Below are positions 1 to 9,667 of a stretch of DNA of 64,000 nt, one piece after another. The notes beneath the pieces are model-generated. The model was not told the DNA's origin and did not search any database. It worked only from the letters and a program-made list of their open reading frames with translations. The stretch is from SZAS-103 sp038316385 (GTDB taxonomy: Bacteria; Pseudomonadota; Gammaproteobacteria; Xanthomonadales; Xanthomonadaceae). A program made the translations under genes and the position numbers. The stretch covers positions 36,437-100,436 of the forward strand of contig JBBQAN010000011.1 of the NCBI GenBank assembly GCA_038316385.1, written 5' to 3'. The number at the start of each line of letters is the position of its first letter. The stretch's first letter is position 1.

Positions 1-1580
1 AGATTGCCAATCGGCGTTTCCTGCGCACCCACCGTGCCGTCCACACGTTTGATGATCCACTCGAGCACGCGCAAATTGTCGCCGAACCCGGGCCACAGAA
101 ATTTGCCGTCGTCGCCCTTGCGGAACCAGTTGACGTGAAAGATTTTAGGCAGATGGGCGCCCGGCTTGTCGAACGACAGCCAGTGCGCGAAATAATCGGC
201 GAAGTTGTAACCGCAGAACGGCTTCATCGCCATGGGATCGCGACGCACCACGCCGACCGCACCGGTTGCCGCAGCAGTGGTTTCGGATGCCATCGACGCG
301 CCGGCCAACACACCATGGGTCCAGTCGCGCGCTTCGAACACGAGCGGCACAAGCGATTCGCGACGGCCGCCGAACACGATCGCAGAAATCGGCACGCCTT
401 GCGCGTCTTCGGCATGCGGCGAATAGCTCGCGCATTGTTTCGCGCTCACCGTGAAGCGTGAATTCGGATGCGCGGCCGGCCCAGTGTCGGGGCCGTTGTT
501 CGGATCGTCGCTTTCAGCGATGGGACGCCCCTGCCAGTCCTTGACCGGCACGCCATCGGGCAGACCTTCCCACCACGGACGATTGTCGGCGGTGACCGCG
601 ACATTGGTGAAGATCGCATCGTGATCGAGCATCGCCAAAGCGTTCGGATTGGTCTTGGCCGAGGTGCCCGGCGCGACACCGAAAAAGCCAGCTTCCGGAT
701 TGATCGCCCACAAGCGGCCGTCTTCGCCCGGCGTCATCCAGCAGATGTCGTCGCCGACTGTCCACACTTTCCAGCCGTCCTTGAGATAGCCGGCCGGCGG
801 AATCAGCATCGCGAGATTGGTCTTGCCGCAGGCCGACGGGAACGCCGCGGCGATGTAATGGGTTTCGCCTTGGGGATTCTCGATGCCGACGATCAGCATG
901 TGCTCGGCCAGCCAGCCTTCGGTGCGCGCCTGGTACGAAGCGATGCGCAGAGCGTGGCACTTCTTGCCAAGCAACGCGTTGCCACCGTAACCCGAACCGT
1001 ACGACTTGATCATGAGCTCTTCGGGGAAATGCATGATGAAACGGCGCTCCGGATCGAGCTCGCCAATCGAATGCAGGCCCTTCACAAACGTTCCATCGCG
1101 CTCGATGCGCGCGAGCGCGGCGGCGCCCATGCGCGTCATGATGCGCATGTTCGCGACCACGTATGCGCTGTCGGTAATCTCCACGCCGCAGCGCGCGATT
1201 GGCGATGCGATCGGACCCATGCAATACGGAATCACGTACATCGTGCGCCCGCGCATGCAGCCGGTGAACAATGCGTCGACCTTGTCGTGCGCATCGGCCG
1301 GCGCCATCCAGTGATTGTTCGGTCCAACGTCGTCCTCCTGTGTAGTGCAAACGAAGGTGAGGTGCTCGACGCGCGCGACGTCCGATGGATTCGAACGATG
1401 CAGGTAGCAATCAGGATTGGTCTGCGCGTTCAGCGCGATCAAGTCGCCGGTGGACAGCATCAACTCGTTCAGCGCCTTGCTCTCCGAATCCGAACCATCG
1501 CACCACTGGATGCGGTCGGGTTGGGTGAGAAGCGCAACTTCAAGAACCCACTGATTGAGGGCGTCGAGTGAACTGGACAT
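1..1580 (-). CDS. pckG: Phosphoenolpyruvate carboxykinase (GTP), 3' end missing
   Basis: Converts oxaloacetate and GTP to phosphoenolpyruvate, CO2 and GDP in the cytosol, the entry step of gluconeogenesis. The reading frame starts at the ATG at 1580 (MSSSLDALNQWVLE) and runs open to the window edge, so about 526 of the roughly 600 residues usual for the family are visible. The GTP-type kinase P-loop (AAFPSACGKTNLAM, about residues 245-258) is intact, as are PYCMGPIASP near 118 and FGGRREPLVPLVFEARDW near 430, all typical of the GTP family and not the ATP family. The stop codon lies outside the window. It is transcribed away from the TetR/fadE locus as a stand-alone gene. Confidence 0.95.
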   Translation of the reverse strand, partial: MSSSLDALNQWVLEVALLTQPDRIQWCDGSDSESKALNELMLSTGDLIALNAQTNPDCYLHRSNPSDVARVEHLTFVCTTQEDDVGPNNHWMAPADAHDKVDALFTGCMRGRTMYVIPYCMGPIASPIARCGVEITDSAYVVANMRIMTRMGAAALARIERDGTFVKGLHSIGELDPERRFIMHFPEELMIKSYGSGYGGNALLGKKCHALRIASYQARTEGWLAEHMLIVGIENPQGETHYIAAAFPSACGKTNLAMLIPPAGYLKDGWKVWTVGDDICWMTPGEDGRLWAINPEAGFFGVAPGTSAKTNPNALAMLDHDAIFTNVAVTADNRPWWEGLPDGVPVKDWQGRPIAESDDPNNGPDTGPAAHPNSRFTVSAKQCASYSPHAEDAQGVPISAIVFGGRRESLVPLVFEARDWTHGVLAGASMASETTAAATGAVGVVRRDPMAMKPFCGYNFADYFAHWLSFDKPGAHLPKIFHVNWFRKGDDGKFLWPGFGDNLRVLEWIIKRVDGTVGAQETPIGN

Positions 1581-1657
1581 GCGGCCTGGCTCCGGAACGG
1601 ATCGCGGTACATGCCGCGGGATGTCATTTTACCCGCTGGAGCGGGTGCGAAGCACGT

Positions 1658-2242
1658 TCATGGAATCAGCGTGCGCATCACGTGCTCGACATACGCCTCG
1701 AATTCGTCGTGATGCAGGCGCGGCTGGTGCAGTTGCAGCGCCAGTTGCAAGAAGCCGACGTAGGCCGCATAGGCGAGTCGGGCGCGATGCTGGGCGTCGG
1801 CGCGGCCGAGTCCAGCCTGGCGGAACGACGCGCAAAGATAATCGAGCCGGCTCTTGGACACGCGCTCCATGACCGGCTTCACCAGCGGGTGATCGAGTGC
1901 CTTGAGCAATTCCGAATAGATGATGTGGGTCTTGGCTTCGTGTGCGACCAACAGGAACAAGGCTCGCAAGCGCTCGCGCGGATCGGAAATTGCTTCGAGC
2001 TGACCGAACACGGTTTCCTGTTCGACCGATTCCCAATGCTCCAGCGCCGCCGTCAGCAACGCCTCGCGCGACGGGAAATGCCAGTAGAAGCTGCCCTTGG
2101 TCACCCCGAGCCGGCGCGCCAGTGGTTCGACGCCGACCGCCGCCAGCCCCTGCTCGCCGAGCAGGTCGAGCGCCGCCTGCGCCCAGTCGGCCGCGCTCAG
2201 GCGTGCGGGACGGTCATTGCGGGCTGTATGTGTATCCGACAT
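1658..2242 (-). CDS. TetR-family transcriptional regulator
   Basis: A 194-residue DNA-binding repressor candidate. The N-terminal helix-turn-helix is clear (LLGEQGLAAVGVEPLARRLGVTKGSFYWHFPSREALL split over about residues 26-65), followed by an all-helical ligand-binding region with no recognised ligand. The ATG at 2242 (MSDTHTARNDRP) is preferred; an in-frame upstream start would add 32 residues that lack family character and would cover the operator-like palindromes. It is divergent from fadE with about 230 bp between them, so control of fadE and of itself by a fatty acyl signal is a reasonable inference, though not shown by sequence alone. Confidence 0.88.
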   Translation of the reverse strand: MSDTHTARNDRPARLSAADWAQAALDLLGEQGLAAVGVEPLARRLGVTKGSFYWHFPSREALLTAALEHWESVEQETVFGQLEAISDPRERLRALFLLVAHEAKTHIIYSELLKALDHPLVKPVMERVSKSRLDYLCASFRQAGLGRADAQHRARLAYAAYVGFLQLALQLHQPRLHHDEFEAYVEHVMRTLIP

Positions 2243-2338
2243 GTGCACAGTGTATCCATACGGTCGGGGCGGAAACAGAATGCTCTGATGGTGCACATTG
2301 ATCCATACCGGACACGATTGCACTGTGGCATCATGCAT

Positions 2339-2358
2339 ACCATACTATAGCGTATGGT
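2339..2358. promoter_or_regulatory. Inverted repeat in the tetR-fadE divergent region
   Basis: ACCATAC-tatagc-GTATGGT is a perfect 7-bp inverted repeat with a 6-bp spacer. A second, shorter GTAT-CC-ATAC symmetry lies at about 2254-2263 near the tetR start and a half-site CCATAC at 2303. TetR proteins bind such palindromes; the operator role is inference. Confidence 0.5.
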
Positions 2359-2468
2359 GATTTGAAACGTCATACCCGCCTGAGTTCGCACGAGCACGTA
2401 CGCTTGACGACTGGCGTGATCACACGGAGTCACAAACACCGCAACCTAACGTTTCACGGAGTCAGTCC

Positions 2469-4934
2469 ATGAGCATCCTCGCACCAATCCTGATCCTGCT
2501 TCTGGTCGGCTTCGCATCCGCGTACCACCGATTGCCGCTGCTGATCTGGGCGCTGTTGACGGCCGCTTTGCTGGCAATCGGCGCGTGGCTTGGAGCAATC
2601 ATCACCGCGACGATCGTCGCAGCAGTCTTGGTTGCGCTAGTTGCGATTCCGCTGCTGATTTCGCCGATCCGGCTGCCGTTGATTACCCGTCCGCTGCTGG
2701 CTTTCTACACCAAGATCCTGCCGCCGCTGTCCGACACCGAGCGCACCGCGCTGGAAGCCGGCACGGTCGGATTTGAAGGCGAATTGTTCTCCGGCATGCC
2801 GCAGTGGAAGGCATTGCTGGACCAGCCGAAACCCGAGCTCAGCGCCGAGGAACAAGCCTTCCTGGACGGCCCCTGCGAAGAACTGTGCAGGATGACTAAC
2901 GACTGGGACATCACCCACGTCCGCGCCGACCTGCCGCCGGAGATCTGGGAGTTCGTCAAGAAGAACCGCTTCTTCGGCATGATCATCCCGAAGGACTACG
3001 GCGGTCTCGGTTTTTCCGCGCTTGCCAACCACAAGGTCATCGAGAAGCTCGCGTCGATTTCCAGCACGCTCAGCTCGACCGTCGGCGTGCCCAACTCGCT
3101 CGGCCCCGGCGAGCTATTGATACATTACGGCACCGAAGAACAGAAGAATTACTACCTGCCGCGCCTCGCCGACGGCCGCGAGGTACCCTGCTTCGGATTG
3201 ACCGGGCCATTCGCAGGCTCCGATGCAACCTCGATTCCCGACTATGGCATTGTCTGCAAACAGTCGTGGAACGGCGCAAATGTCATCGGCATCCTGCTGA
3301 ACTTCGACAAGCGCTACATCACGCTTGCTCCCGTGGCGACGATCATCGGCCTCGCCTTCCGCATGTACGATCCGGAAGGCTTGATCGGCGACAAGAAGGA
3401 TCTCGGCATCAGCCTTGCGCTGATTCCGCGTGATACGCCCGGTGTCGAGATTGGTCGTCGCCATTTTCCGCTCAACATCCCGTTCCAGAACGGCCCGATC
3501 CACGGCAAGGATGTGTTCGTGCCGTTGTCGGTGTTGATTGGTGGTGAGGAGTACGCCGGCAAGGGCTGGCAGATGCTGGTGGAGGTCTTGTCAATCGGCC
3601 GCTCGATCACTTTGCCTTCGACTTCCAGCGGCGCATCGCGGATGGCTGCGATTGTCACCGGCGCGTACGCGCGCATCCGCAAGCAGTTCGGATTGTCGAT
3701 TGGACGCTTTGAAGGCGTCGAGGAAGCGCTCGCACGCATCGCCGGCAACACGTACGCGATCACTGCGCTGTCGCAGGCCACCGCTGCGGCGGTTGCGCGC
3801 GGCGAGAATCCGGCGGTGCCTTCGACGATCGCGAAATACCACTGCACCGCGATGGGCCGCGAAGTTGTGCAGGACGCGATGGACATCCACGGAGGCAAGG
3901 GCATCATCCTCGGCCCGCGCAATTACCTCGGACGCGGCTGGCAAGCCGCGCCGATCGGCATCACCGTCGAGGGCGCGAACATCATGACCCGCAGCCTGAT
4001 GATCTTCGGCCAGGGCGCAATCCTGTGCCATCCGTGGGTGCTGAAGGAAATGAAGGCCGTCGGTCTGAGCGACCCGCGCGAACGCCTGCAGGAATTCGAC
4101 CGCAACCTGTTCGGCCATATCGGCTTCGCGATCTCCAATGCGGTGCGCGCATTCTGGTTCGGGCTGACCTCCGCGCGCATCGGCAAGGCTCCGGGCGATG
4201 CCTACACGCGCCGTTATTTCCGCAAGCTCAACCGCTATTCGGCAGCGCTCGCATTGATGGCCGACACCTCGATGTTGCTGCTCGGCGGCAAGCTCAAGTT
4301 CAAGGAAAAGCTTTCCGCGCGGCTCGGCGACGTGCTCAGCCAGCTCTATATCAGTAGCAGCATGCTGAAGCGCTATCACGACGAAGGTGAGCCAGTTTCC
4401 GACCAGCCACTGCTTGCCTGGGCCTTCCACGACGCCGTGCACAAAATGGAAGTCGCGTTGTCCGGCGCGCTACGCAATTTCCCGGTACGCCCGGTCGGCT
4501 GGCTGCTGTGGATGCTGGTGTTTCCGCTCGGCCGCCGTGCGCAGCCGCCGTCGGATCGACTCGGCCATCGTGCGGCCGCATTGCTGATGTCGCCATCGGA
4601 TGCGCGCGATCGCCTCGCCAACGGCATCTTCCTCACGCCCTGCGCGAACAACCCGGCCGGACGCATCAATAGCTATCTCGCCAAGGTGGTGCTTGCCGAG
4701 CCAGTCGAGCGCAAGTTCTGGAAGGCGCTCAAGAACAGCGATATCGAAGCACTGGACTTCCCCGCGCAACTCGTCGAAGGCGTCGCCGAAGGCTGGATCA
4801 CCGCAGCGGAAAAAACCCAGCTCGAAGAACTGCGCGTGATGACGCTGGACACGATTTCGGTGGACGATTTCGATCCGGCCGAGCTTGCGGTAGCGGCGCT
4901 TCAGCCAAAGGCAGCGATGCGTAGCGTGGCCTGA
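2469..4934 (+). CDS. fadE: Acyl-CoA dehydrogenase, FadE type
   Basis: Catalyses the first dehydrogenation of fatty acid beta-oxidation, passing electrons from acyl-CoA through FAD. At 821 residues it matches the long FadE class (E. coli FadE is 814) and not the 380-residue soluble enzymes. Two or three hydrophobic segments in residues 1-70 suggest membrane attachment. The acyl-CoA dehydrogenase core follows, with the FAD/substrate loop LTGPFAGSDATSIPD near 245 and the flavin-binding DIHGGKGIILGPRNYLGR near 475. The C-terminal third is the helical extension (DUF1974) specific to FadE. The ATG at 2469 has upstream GGAG. It is divergent from the TetR gene, which probably controls it. Confidence 0.93.
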   Translation: MSILAPILILLLVGFASAYHRLPLLIWALLTAALLAIGAWLGAIITATIVAAVLVALVAIPLLISPIRLPLITRPLLAFYTKILPPLSDTERTALEAGTVGFEGELFSGMPQWKALLDQPKPELSAEEQAFLDGPCEELCRMTNDWDITHVRADLPPEIWEFVKKNRFFGMIIPKDYGGLGFSALANHKVIEKLASISSTLSSTVGVPNSLGPGELLIHYGTEEQKNYYLPRLADGREVPCFGLTGPFAGSDATSIPDYGIVCKQSWNGANVIGILLNFDKRYITLAPVATIIGLAFRMYDPEGLIGDKKDLGISLALIPRDTPGVEIGRRHFPLNIPFQNGPIHGKDVFVPLSVLIGGEEYAGKGWQMLVEVLSIGRSITLPSTSSGASRMAAIVTGAYARIRKQFGLSIGRFEGVEEALARIAGNTYAITALSQATAAAVARGENPAVPSTIAKYHCTAMGREVVQDAMDIHGGKGIILGPRNYLGRGWQAAPIGITVEGANIMTRSLMIFGQGAILCHPWVLKEMKAVGLSDPRERLQEFDRNLFGHIGFAISNAVRAFWFGLTSARIGKAPGDAYTRRYFRKLNRYSAALALMADTSMLLLGGKLKFKEKLSARLGDVLSQLYISSSMLKRYHDEGEPVSDQPLLAWAFHDAVHKMEVALSGALRNFPVRPVGWLLWMLVFPLGRRAQPPSDRLGHRAAALLMSPSDARDRLANGIFLTPCANNPAGRINSYLAKVVLAEPVERKFWKALKNSDIEALDFPAQLVEGVAEGWITAAEKTQLEELRVMTLDTISVDDFDPAELAVAALQPKAAMRSVA

Positions 4935-4981
4935 TCCTGCAATGGCCTGCAACGCGACCATGGCGGTCGTCGATGGGAATT

Positions 4982-6325
4982 TCAGGAAGTCGCGTTGTCG
5001 CCGGGTCTGGTTGACGTATCGCCCTGCTCGACCTGTCGCGCAAGCCGCCACCCAATCGCACCCGACGCCGCAAGCACCGCTGCACCGACGACGCCGAATC
5101 CAGCAACGCCGACGCCGAGCAGATGCAGTCCGTTGACCGATAGCGCCGACACTACATCGCCGGCGCGCCAGACCGCCGTATCGACCGCATTCTTGCCCTT
5201 GTAGCGCAAGTCACGCGGCACCTTGGTAAACAGGCTTTCGCGCGCGGGTTGCACCATGCCGTAGGCGAGTCCGCGCGTGACGATCAGCACCAGCGCGACC
5301 CACGGCATCGAGCCGATGACCAGCGCGCGAGGATCGTGCGCAAGCGACATCAGCAGGCAAACCAGCACGCCGATTGCCGCCCACAACGCAATCACCGGAC
5401 CTGCACCACGACGCAGCAATAGCCAGCGCGTCAACGTCACTTGCACCACGACTTGCAGGATGTTGGTCGACAGATCGATGTTCGCCGCAAACCGTGTTCG
5501 CGCCACCGCGTCGTGGAAAGTGGCGCCCGAATAATCGGCGATGAGCGCGTACGCGATCGTGCCGATGGCGTCGCCCAGCAGCATCAACAGCGCCATGTTG
5601 CGCATGAAGGGATTGGCCAGGACCTGCTTGAGTCCATCGAACATGCCGCCGCCGATGGCAGCCTCATGACGTGCATCGAGACGGTGCGCACCATGCACGC
5701 GTGCACAGCGACCGAGCGCCATCACGCAAGCCAGTGCAACGCACAGCAGCGATGCCGACACGACCAGCAGCGGTGCAACACCGATCACGTCGACCAGTTG
5801 GCGGGTGATGAGCGGTCCGGTGATCGCGCCCGCCGTACCGCCCAGTGCGATGACCGGAAACAACCGGCGCGACTGTTCGTCAGTCCAGATATCGGCCATG
5901 AAACTCCAGAACACCGACACCACGAACAGGTTGAACACACTCACCCAGACGAAGAACACGATCCCGAGCATGCGCGGGCCGAGCAACTCAGGCTTGGCGA
6001 ACAGCGGCACGAATGCCAGCAGGCAGGCGATGAAGAACAGGTAGACGACCGGCACGACGATGCGCCGGGGCCAGCGCGACACCAGCCACGCGAACGCCGG
6101 TGTCAGCACCAGCGTGGCGACGAACGTGGCGGCGAAGAACCACGGCAACTGCGTCGACCCGACCGCGGCGGATAGTTGCTCGCGCAGAGGACGCATGACG
6201 TAGTACGACGCGAGCACGCAGAAGAAATACACGAAGGACAACAGCGCAGCCGGACGCTCGCGCTTGCGCGAACCGCCCGCAGCCAGCGATGTAGCGAAGC
6301 CGGTCGGATCACCCGGATCAGACAT
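4982..6325 (-). CDS. MFS / ADP-ATP carrier-like membrane transporter
   Basis: A 447-residue integral membrane protein with about 12 hydrophobic segments. The N-terminal ALLSFVYFFCVLASYYVMRPLREQL is typical of the bacterial MFS group related to the rickettsial/chlamydial ATP:ADP exchangers, and the TRGLAYGMVQPARESLFTKV region near 370-390 with its conserved RYKGKNAVDT is a recurrent signature of that group. The substrate cannot be told; in free-living bacteria these relatives are of unknown function. It converges with fadE, with 47 bp between stop codons, and starts about 150 bp from the divergent GMC oxidoreductase. Confidence 0.75.
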   Translation of the reverse strand: MSDPGDPTGFATSLAAGGSRKRERPAALLSFVYFFCVLASYYVMRPLREQLSAAVGSTQLPWFFAATFVATLVLTPAFAWLVSRWPRRIVVPVVYLFFIACLLAFVPLFAKPELLGPRMLGIVFFVWVSVFNLFVVSVFWSFMADIWTDEQSRRLFPVIALGGTAGAITGPLITRQLVDVIGVAPLLVVSASLLCVALACVMALGRCARVHGAHRLDARHEAAIGGGMFDGLKQVLANPFMRNMALLMLLGDAIGTIAYALIADYSGATFHDAVARTRFAANIDLSTNILQVVVQVTLTRWLLLRRGAGPVIALWAAIGVLVCLLMSLAHDPRALVIGSMPWVALVLIVTRGLAYGMVQPARESLFTKVPRDLRYKGKNAVDTAVWRAGDVVSALSVNGLHLLGVGVAGFGVVGAAVLAASGAIGWRLARQVEQGDTSTRPGDNATS

Positions 6326-6474
6326 CGCGAAGTGCGGAATCGTGCGGCATGCGCACGCAGCTTAGCCGACGGATTGGCTGCGCGCCGCATCGACCCACGA
6401 CATCGACTGGTTCGTCCGTACCATTGGAATGTTTACTCTAGCATGCGCGCCTAGCCTCGCCCGATCGCCCCTCA

Positions 6475-8094
6475 ATGGATGACTGCGTGACCGATTCCGC
6501 TGCGTTCGATTTCATCATCGTGGGCGCCGGCTCGGCCGGTTGCGTTCTCGCCAATCGCCTCTCCGAAGATCCTGCCGTCAAGGTGCTGTTGCTCGAAGCC
6601 GGCCCGCGCGACTGGCATCCCTTCATCCACATGCCGGCCGGTCTTGCGAAACTCGTCGGCAGGAAGGGCATCAACTGGAACTACAACACCGCGCCACAGC
6701 CGCAACTCAACGGCCGCAATCTGTGGTGGCCGCGCGGCAAGGTATTGGGTGGATCGAGCTCGATCAACGCGATGTGCTACATCCGCGGCGCGATGCACGA
6801 CTACGACGAATGGGCCGAACTCGGCGCCGATGGCTGGAACTGGAACGCAGTGCTGCCCTACTTCAAGCGCAGCGAAGGCAACCAGCGCGGCGACAGTGAA
6901 TTACATGGCGCGAACGGGCCGTTGAAAGTCTCCGACCTTCGCTACGTCAACGAACTCTCCCGCGCCTTCATTGATGCCGGCGAACAAGCGGGCTACGCGA
7001 GGAATGCAGACTTCAATGGCGTGACACAGGACGGTGTCGGCCTCTACCAAGTAACCCAGGTCGGTGGCGCGCGCTGCTCGTCAGCGGTGGCGTATCTCGA
7101 TCCTGTGAAGCCGCGCACGAATCTCACCATCGCGACTGGCGCACTGGCGAGCCGCGTGGTGTTCGACAACGGTCGCGCGAGCGGCGTGGCGTACGCGCAT
7201 CGCGGCCGCAATGTCGTCGCAACCGCGACGCGCGAAGTGCTGATCTGCGGCGGCGCGATCAATTCGCCGCAACTGCTGATGTTGTCCGGCATCGGCACAG
7301 CCGACCACCTGCGCGAACGCGGCATCGACGTGCTCGCCGACCTGCCCGGTGTCGGCGCGAACCTGCAGGATCACCTCGATGCATCGACTCTGCAACACGC
7401 GACCCAGCGCGTCACCTACGATCGACTCAGTGATGCGAAGGTCGCATTCGAGTATTTCATGCGCGGCCATCGCGGCCCGGGCACCAGCAACATCGCCGAG
7501 GCCGGTGGCTTCGTGCGCTCACATTTTGCGCCGGATGCGCGCCCCGACGTCCAATTCCATTTCATTCCCGCGATGCTCGACGATCACGGCCGTCGCCGCA
7601 TGCAGGGCGACGGCTACACCGTCCACGCCTGCTTCCTGCGCCCGCACAGCCGCGGCCGCATCCTGCTTGCTTCCTCGAACCCGACCGAAAAGGCGCGCAT
7701 CGAACCGAATTATCTCGGCGATGCCGAAGGCTTCGACCTCAAGATGATGGTCGAATGCGCGAAGCTCTCGCGCGACTTGTTCGCCCAGCGCGCATTCGAC
7801 GCCTATCGCGGCACGCCGATCTTTCCCGCACGCAGCAACGCGTCGGACGAGGAACTCGTCGCCTTCATCCGCGCGAAAGCCGAAACGGTGTATCACCCGG
7901 TCGGCAGTTGCCGGATGGGCCGCTCCGACGACAACCAGGCCGTCGTCGACCCGCAACTGCGCGTGCGCGGCGTCGAAGGCCTGCGCGTGATCGACGCATC
8001 GGTGATGCCGAAGCTGATTGGCGGCAATACCAATGCTCCGACGATCATGATTGCGGAGCGCGCTGCGGATTTGATTCGGGGGCGAACAGCATAA
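6475..8094 (+). CDS. GMC-family oxidoreductase (choline dehydrogenase-like)
   Basis: A 539-residue flavoprotein that oxidises an alcohol, probably choline-like or an aliphatic alcohol, with FAD. The Rossmann motif VGAGSAGCVLANRL is at residues 16-29 with the adenosine-binding Glu at 41. The GMC signature GKVLGGSSSIN is near 93-103, the second signature GAINSPQLLMLSGIG near 258-272, and the catalytic His is at 474 (YHPVGSCRMG) with its partner Asn in GGNTNAP near 520. Length equals that of BetA and AlkJ. No bet genes or aldehyde dehydrogenase lie nearby, so the substrate is left open. It is a single-gene transcription unit by position. Confidence 0.9.
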   Translation: MDDCVTDSAAFDFIIVGAGSAGCVLANRLSEDPAVKVLLLEAGPRDWHPFIHMPAGLAKLVGRKGINWNYNTAPQPQLNGRNLWWPRGKVLGGSSSINAMCYIRGAMHDYDEWAELGADGWNWNAVLPYFKRSEGNQRGDSELHGANGPLKVSDLRYVNELSRAFIDAGEQAGYARNADFNGVTQDGVGLYQVTQVGGARCSSAVAYLDPVKPRTNLTIATGALASRVVFDNGRASGVAYAHRGRNVVATATREVLICGGAINSPQLLMLSGIGTADHLRERGIDVLADLPGVGANLQDHLDASTLQHATQRVTYDRLSDAKVAFEYFMRGHRGPGTSNIAEAGGFVRSHFAPDARPDVQFHFIPAMLDDHGRRRMQGDGYTVHACFLRPHSRGRILLASSNPTEKARIEPNYLGDAEGFDLKMMVECAKLSRDLFAQRAFDAYRGTPIFPARSNASDEELVAFIRAKAETVYHPVGSCRMGRSDDNQAVVDPQLRVRGVEGLRVIDASVMPKLIGGNTNAPTIMIAERAADLIRGRTA

Positions 8095-8241
8095 TTTTCC
8101 CGTGCCAGAGGGAAGCGCTGCGATTTCGCCAGCGACTGAGTGCGTTTGAATTGCAATCAAACGGCTGAACGCGGGGCCGGATCACACGGAATGACGATGT
8201 CCCGCGATAGAATACGCATTGATCCTCAGCATACGCATCCG

Positions 8242-9582
8242 ATGCCATCAACGAAAATGACGTTCAACCTCTTGCACAGCGCGGCGTGCGCACTGCTATG
8301 CCTGACCGCAAGTGCCGGCGCGCAGCCGACTGTAACCTCGCCGCAAGCGCCGCATCCAGCGCGCGCTGGCAGCGACTACAGTTTTACCAATAATGCCCTC
8401 GCGATCGATGCGCTGGCGCAACAGGTGGTCGAGCGCAGCCATATTCCCGGCATGGCGATGGCGATCGTCCAGGATGGAAGAATCCTGGTGCTGCATGGCT
8501 ACGGCGTGACCGAAGCGGGCGGTACCGAGCCGGTCACCACCGATACCGTGTTCCGGCTGGCCTCGCTGTCGAAAGCATTCGCTTCCACGCTGGCCGCGTT
8601 GCTGGTCGCCGACGGTACATTGAGTTGGGATCTGCGAATCGCCGATCATTTGCCGGCGTTCAAGCTTGCCAATCTGCAGGACACGCAAAGCCTGACCGTG
8701 CGCGATATCCTCAGTCAGCGCGCCGGACTCACCCGCAATACCTACGATCGCGATCTTGAATCGGATGTGCCTTTCGAACTGTTGGTGCAGAAACTCGCGA
8801 ATGCTCCGCTCGCCTGCGCGCCCGGCGATTGCTATGCGTACCAGAACATTTCCTTCAGCCTGATCGGCGACATCGTGTTCGCGGTCACCGGCGATTTCTA
8901 TTCGCATCAGGTAGAAAGCCGTATCTTCCAACCGCTCGGCATGTACAACTCGAGCTACGGCCGCGAAGCGCTGGAAGCCAGTCGGAGCTGGGCGCGTCCG
9001 CACGTGCGCGGCGGCGGCGGCTGGCGGGCGGTTCGCCCACAGGAGGCGTACTACAAGATTCCGCCAGCGGCCGGTGTCAATACCAGCATCCACGACATGG
9101 CGCAGTGGTTGATCGCACAGATGGGCCATCGTCCGGATGTGCTATCGCCGGCCGTGCTCGCAGACGTGCACACGCCACAGGTTCCGACGCCCGACCAGAT
9201 GCACGGCGCGCCGTGGCGACGCGAACGCATTTCGGATGCGTATTACGCGACCGGCTGGAGGGTGTTCAATTACGCTGGCCACACGCTGATTTTCCACGGT
9301 GGCGCGGTGCAGGGCTATCGCAGCGAGATTGCATTTCTGCCCGACCGAGACATCGGCGCGGTGATCCTGTGGAATTCCGAAAGCGCGGTGCCTAGCGGAT
9401 TGATGCCGATCATCCTCGACCGCGCGCTGGGCCTGCCCGAACGCGATTGGGTCGGGGTCGATCAGATCGGCCAGGAAGCGGCCGCACCGCGCCATCGCGC
9501 TGCACGCGACGGTTACAAGCCCGGCATGCGCGCCGGAAAATACAAGCCAGCAGCGCGCAAGAGCAGCAAACGCCATCGTTGA
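8242..9582 (+). CDS. Secreted serine hydrolase, beta-lactamase class C / PBP4-like family
   Basis: A 446-residue exported hydrolase of the penicillin-binding/AmpC fold. The start at 8242 is chosen because it puts a signal peptide (MTFNLLHSAACALLCLTASAGAQ) at the N-terminus; upstream in-frame starts add unlikely sequence. Active-site motifs are SLSK (Ser108-Lys111), YQN (200-202) and HGG near residue 348, which replaces the KTG box of true beta-lactamases. The HGG form is common in esterases and peptidases of this family, so resistance to beta-lactams should not be assumed. The C-terminal 25 residues are Lys/Arg-rich. No partner genes are adjacent. Confidence 0.85.
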   Translation: MPSTKMTFNLLHSAACALLCLTASAGAQPTVTSPQAPHPARAGSDYSFTNNALAIDALAQQVVERSHIPGMAMAIVQDGRILVLHGYGVTEAGGTEPVTTDTVFRLASLSKAFASTLAALLVADGTLSWDLRIADHLPAFKLANLQDTQSLTVRDILSQRAGLTRNTYDRDLESDVPFELLVQKLANAPLACAPGDCYAYQNISFSLIGDIVFAVTGDFYSHQVESRIFQPLGMYNSSYGREALEASRSWARPHVRGGGGWRAVRPQEAYYKIPPAAGVNTSIHDMAQWLIAQMGHRPDVLSPAVLADVHTPQVPTPDQMHGAPWRRERISDAYYATGWRVFNYAGHTLIFHGGAVQGYRSEIAFLPDRDIGAVILWNSESAVPSGLMPIILDRALGLPERDWVGVDQIGQEAAAPRHRAARDGYKPGMRAGKYKPAARKSSKRHR

Positions 9583-9667
9583 TCAACGCACCTGCAGCAA
9601 CCGCTGCGGAACATGATCGAGTCTCGCGTGACGCACGCGCAGCGCAGGCTATGGTTGCAACGCAACT

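Noticed and set aside
468..1571. A long plus-strand open frame (about 367 codons) over the left end
   Set aside because: It is the complement of pckG, whose protein carries the P-loop and other family motifs; the plus-strand translation has no domain.
8242..9582. Calling the serine hydrolase an AmpC beta-lactamase
   Set aside because: SxxK and YxN are present but the third box is HGG and not KTG, and there is no ampR neighbour; a general serine hydrolase is safer.
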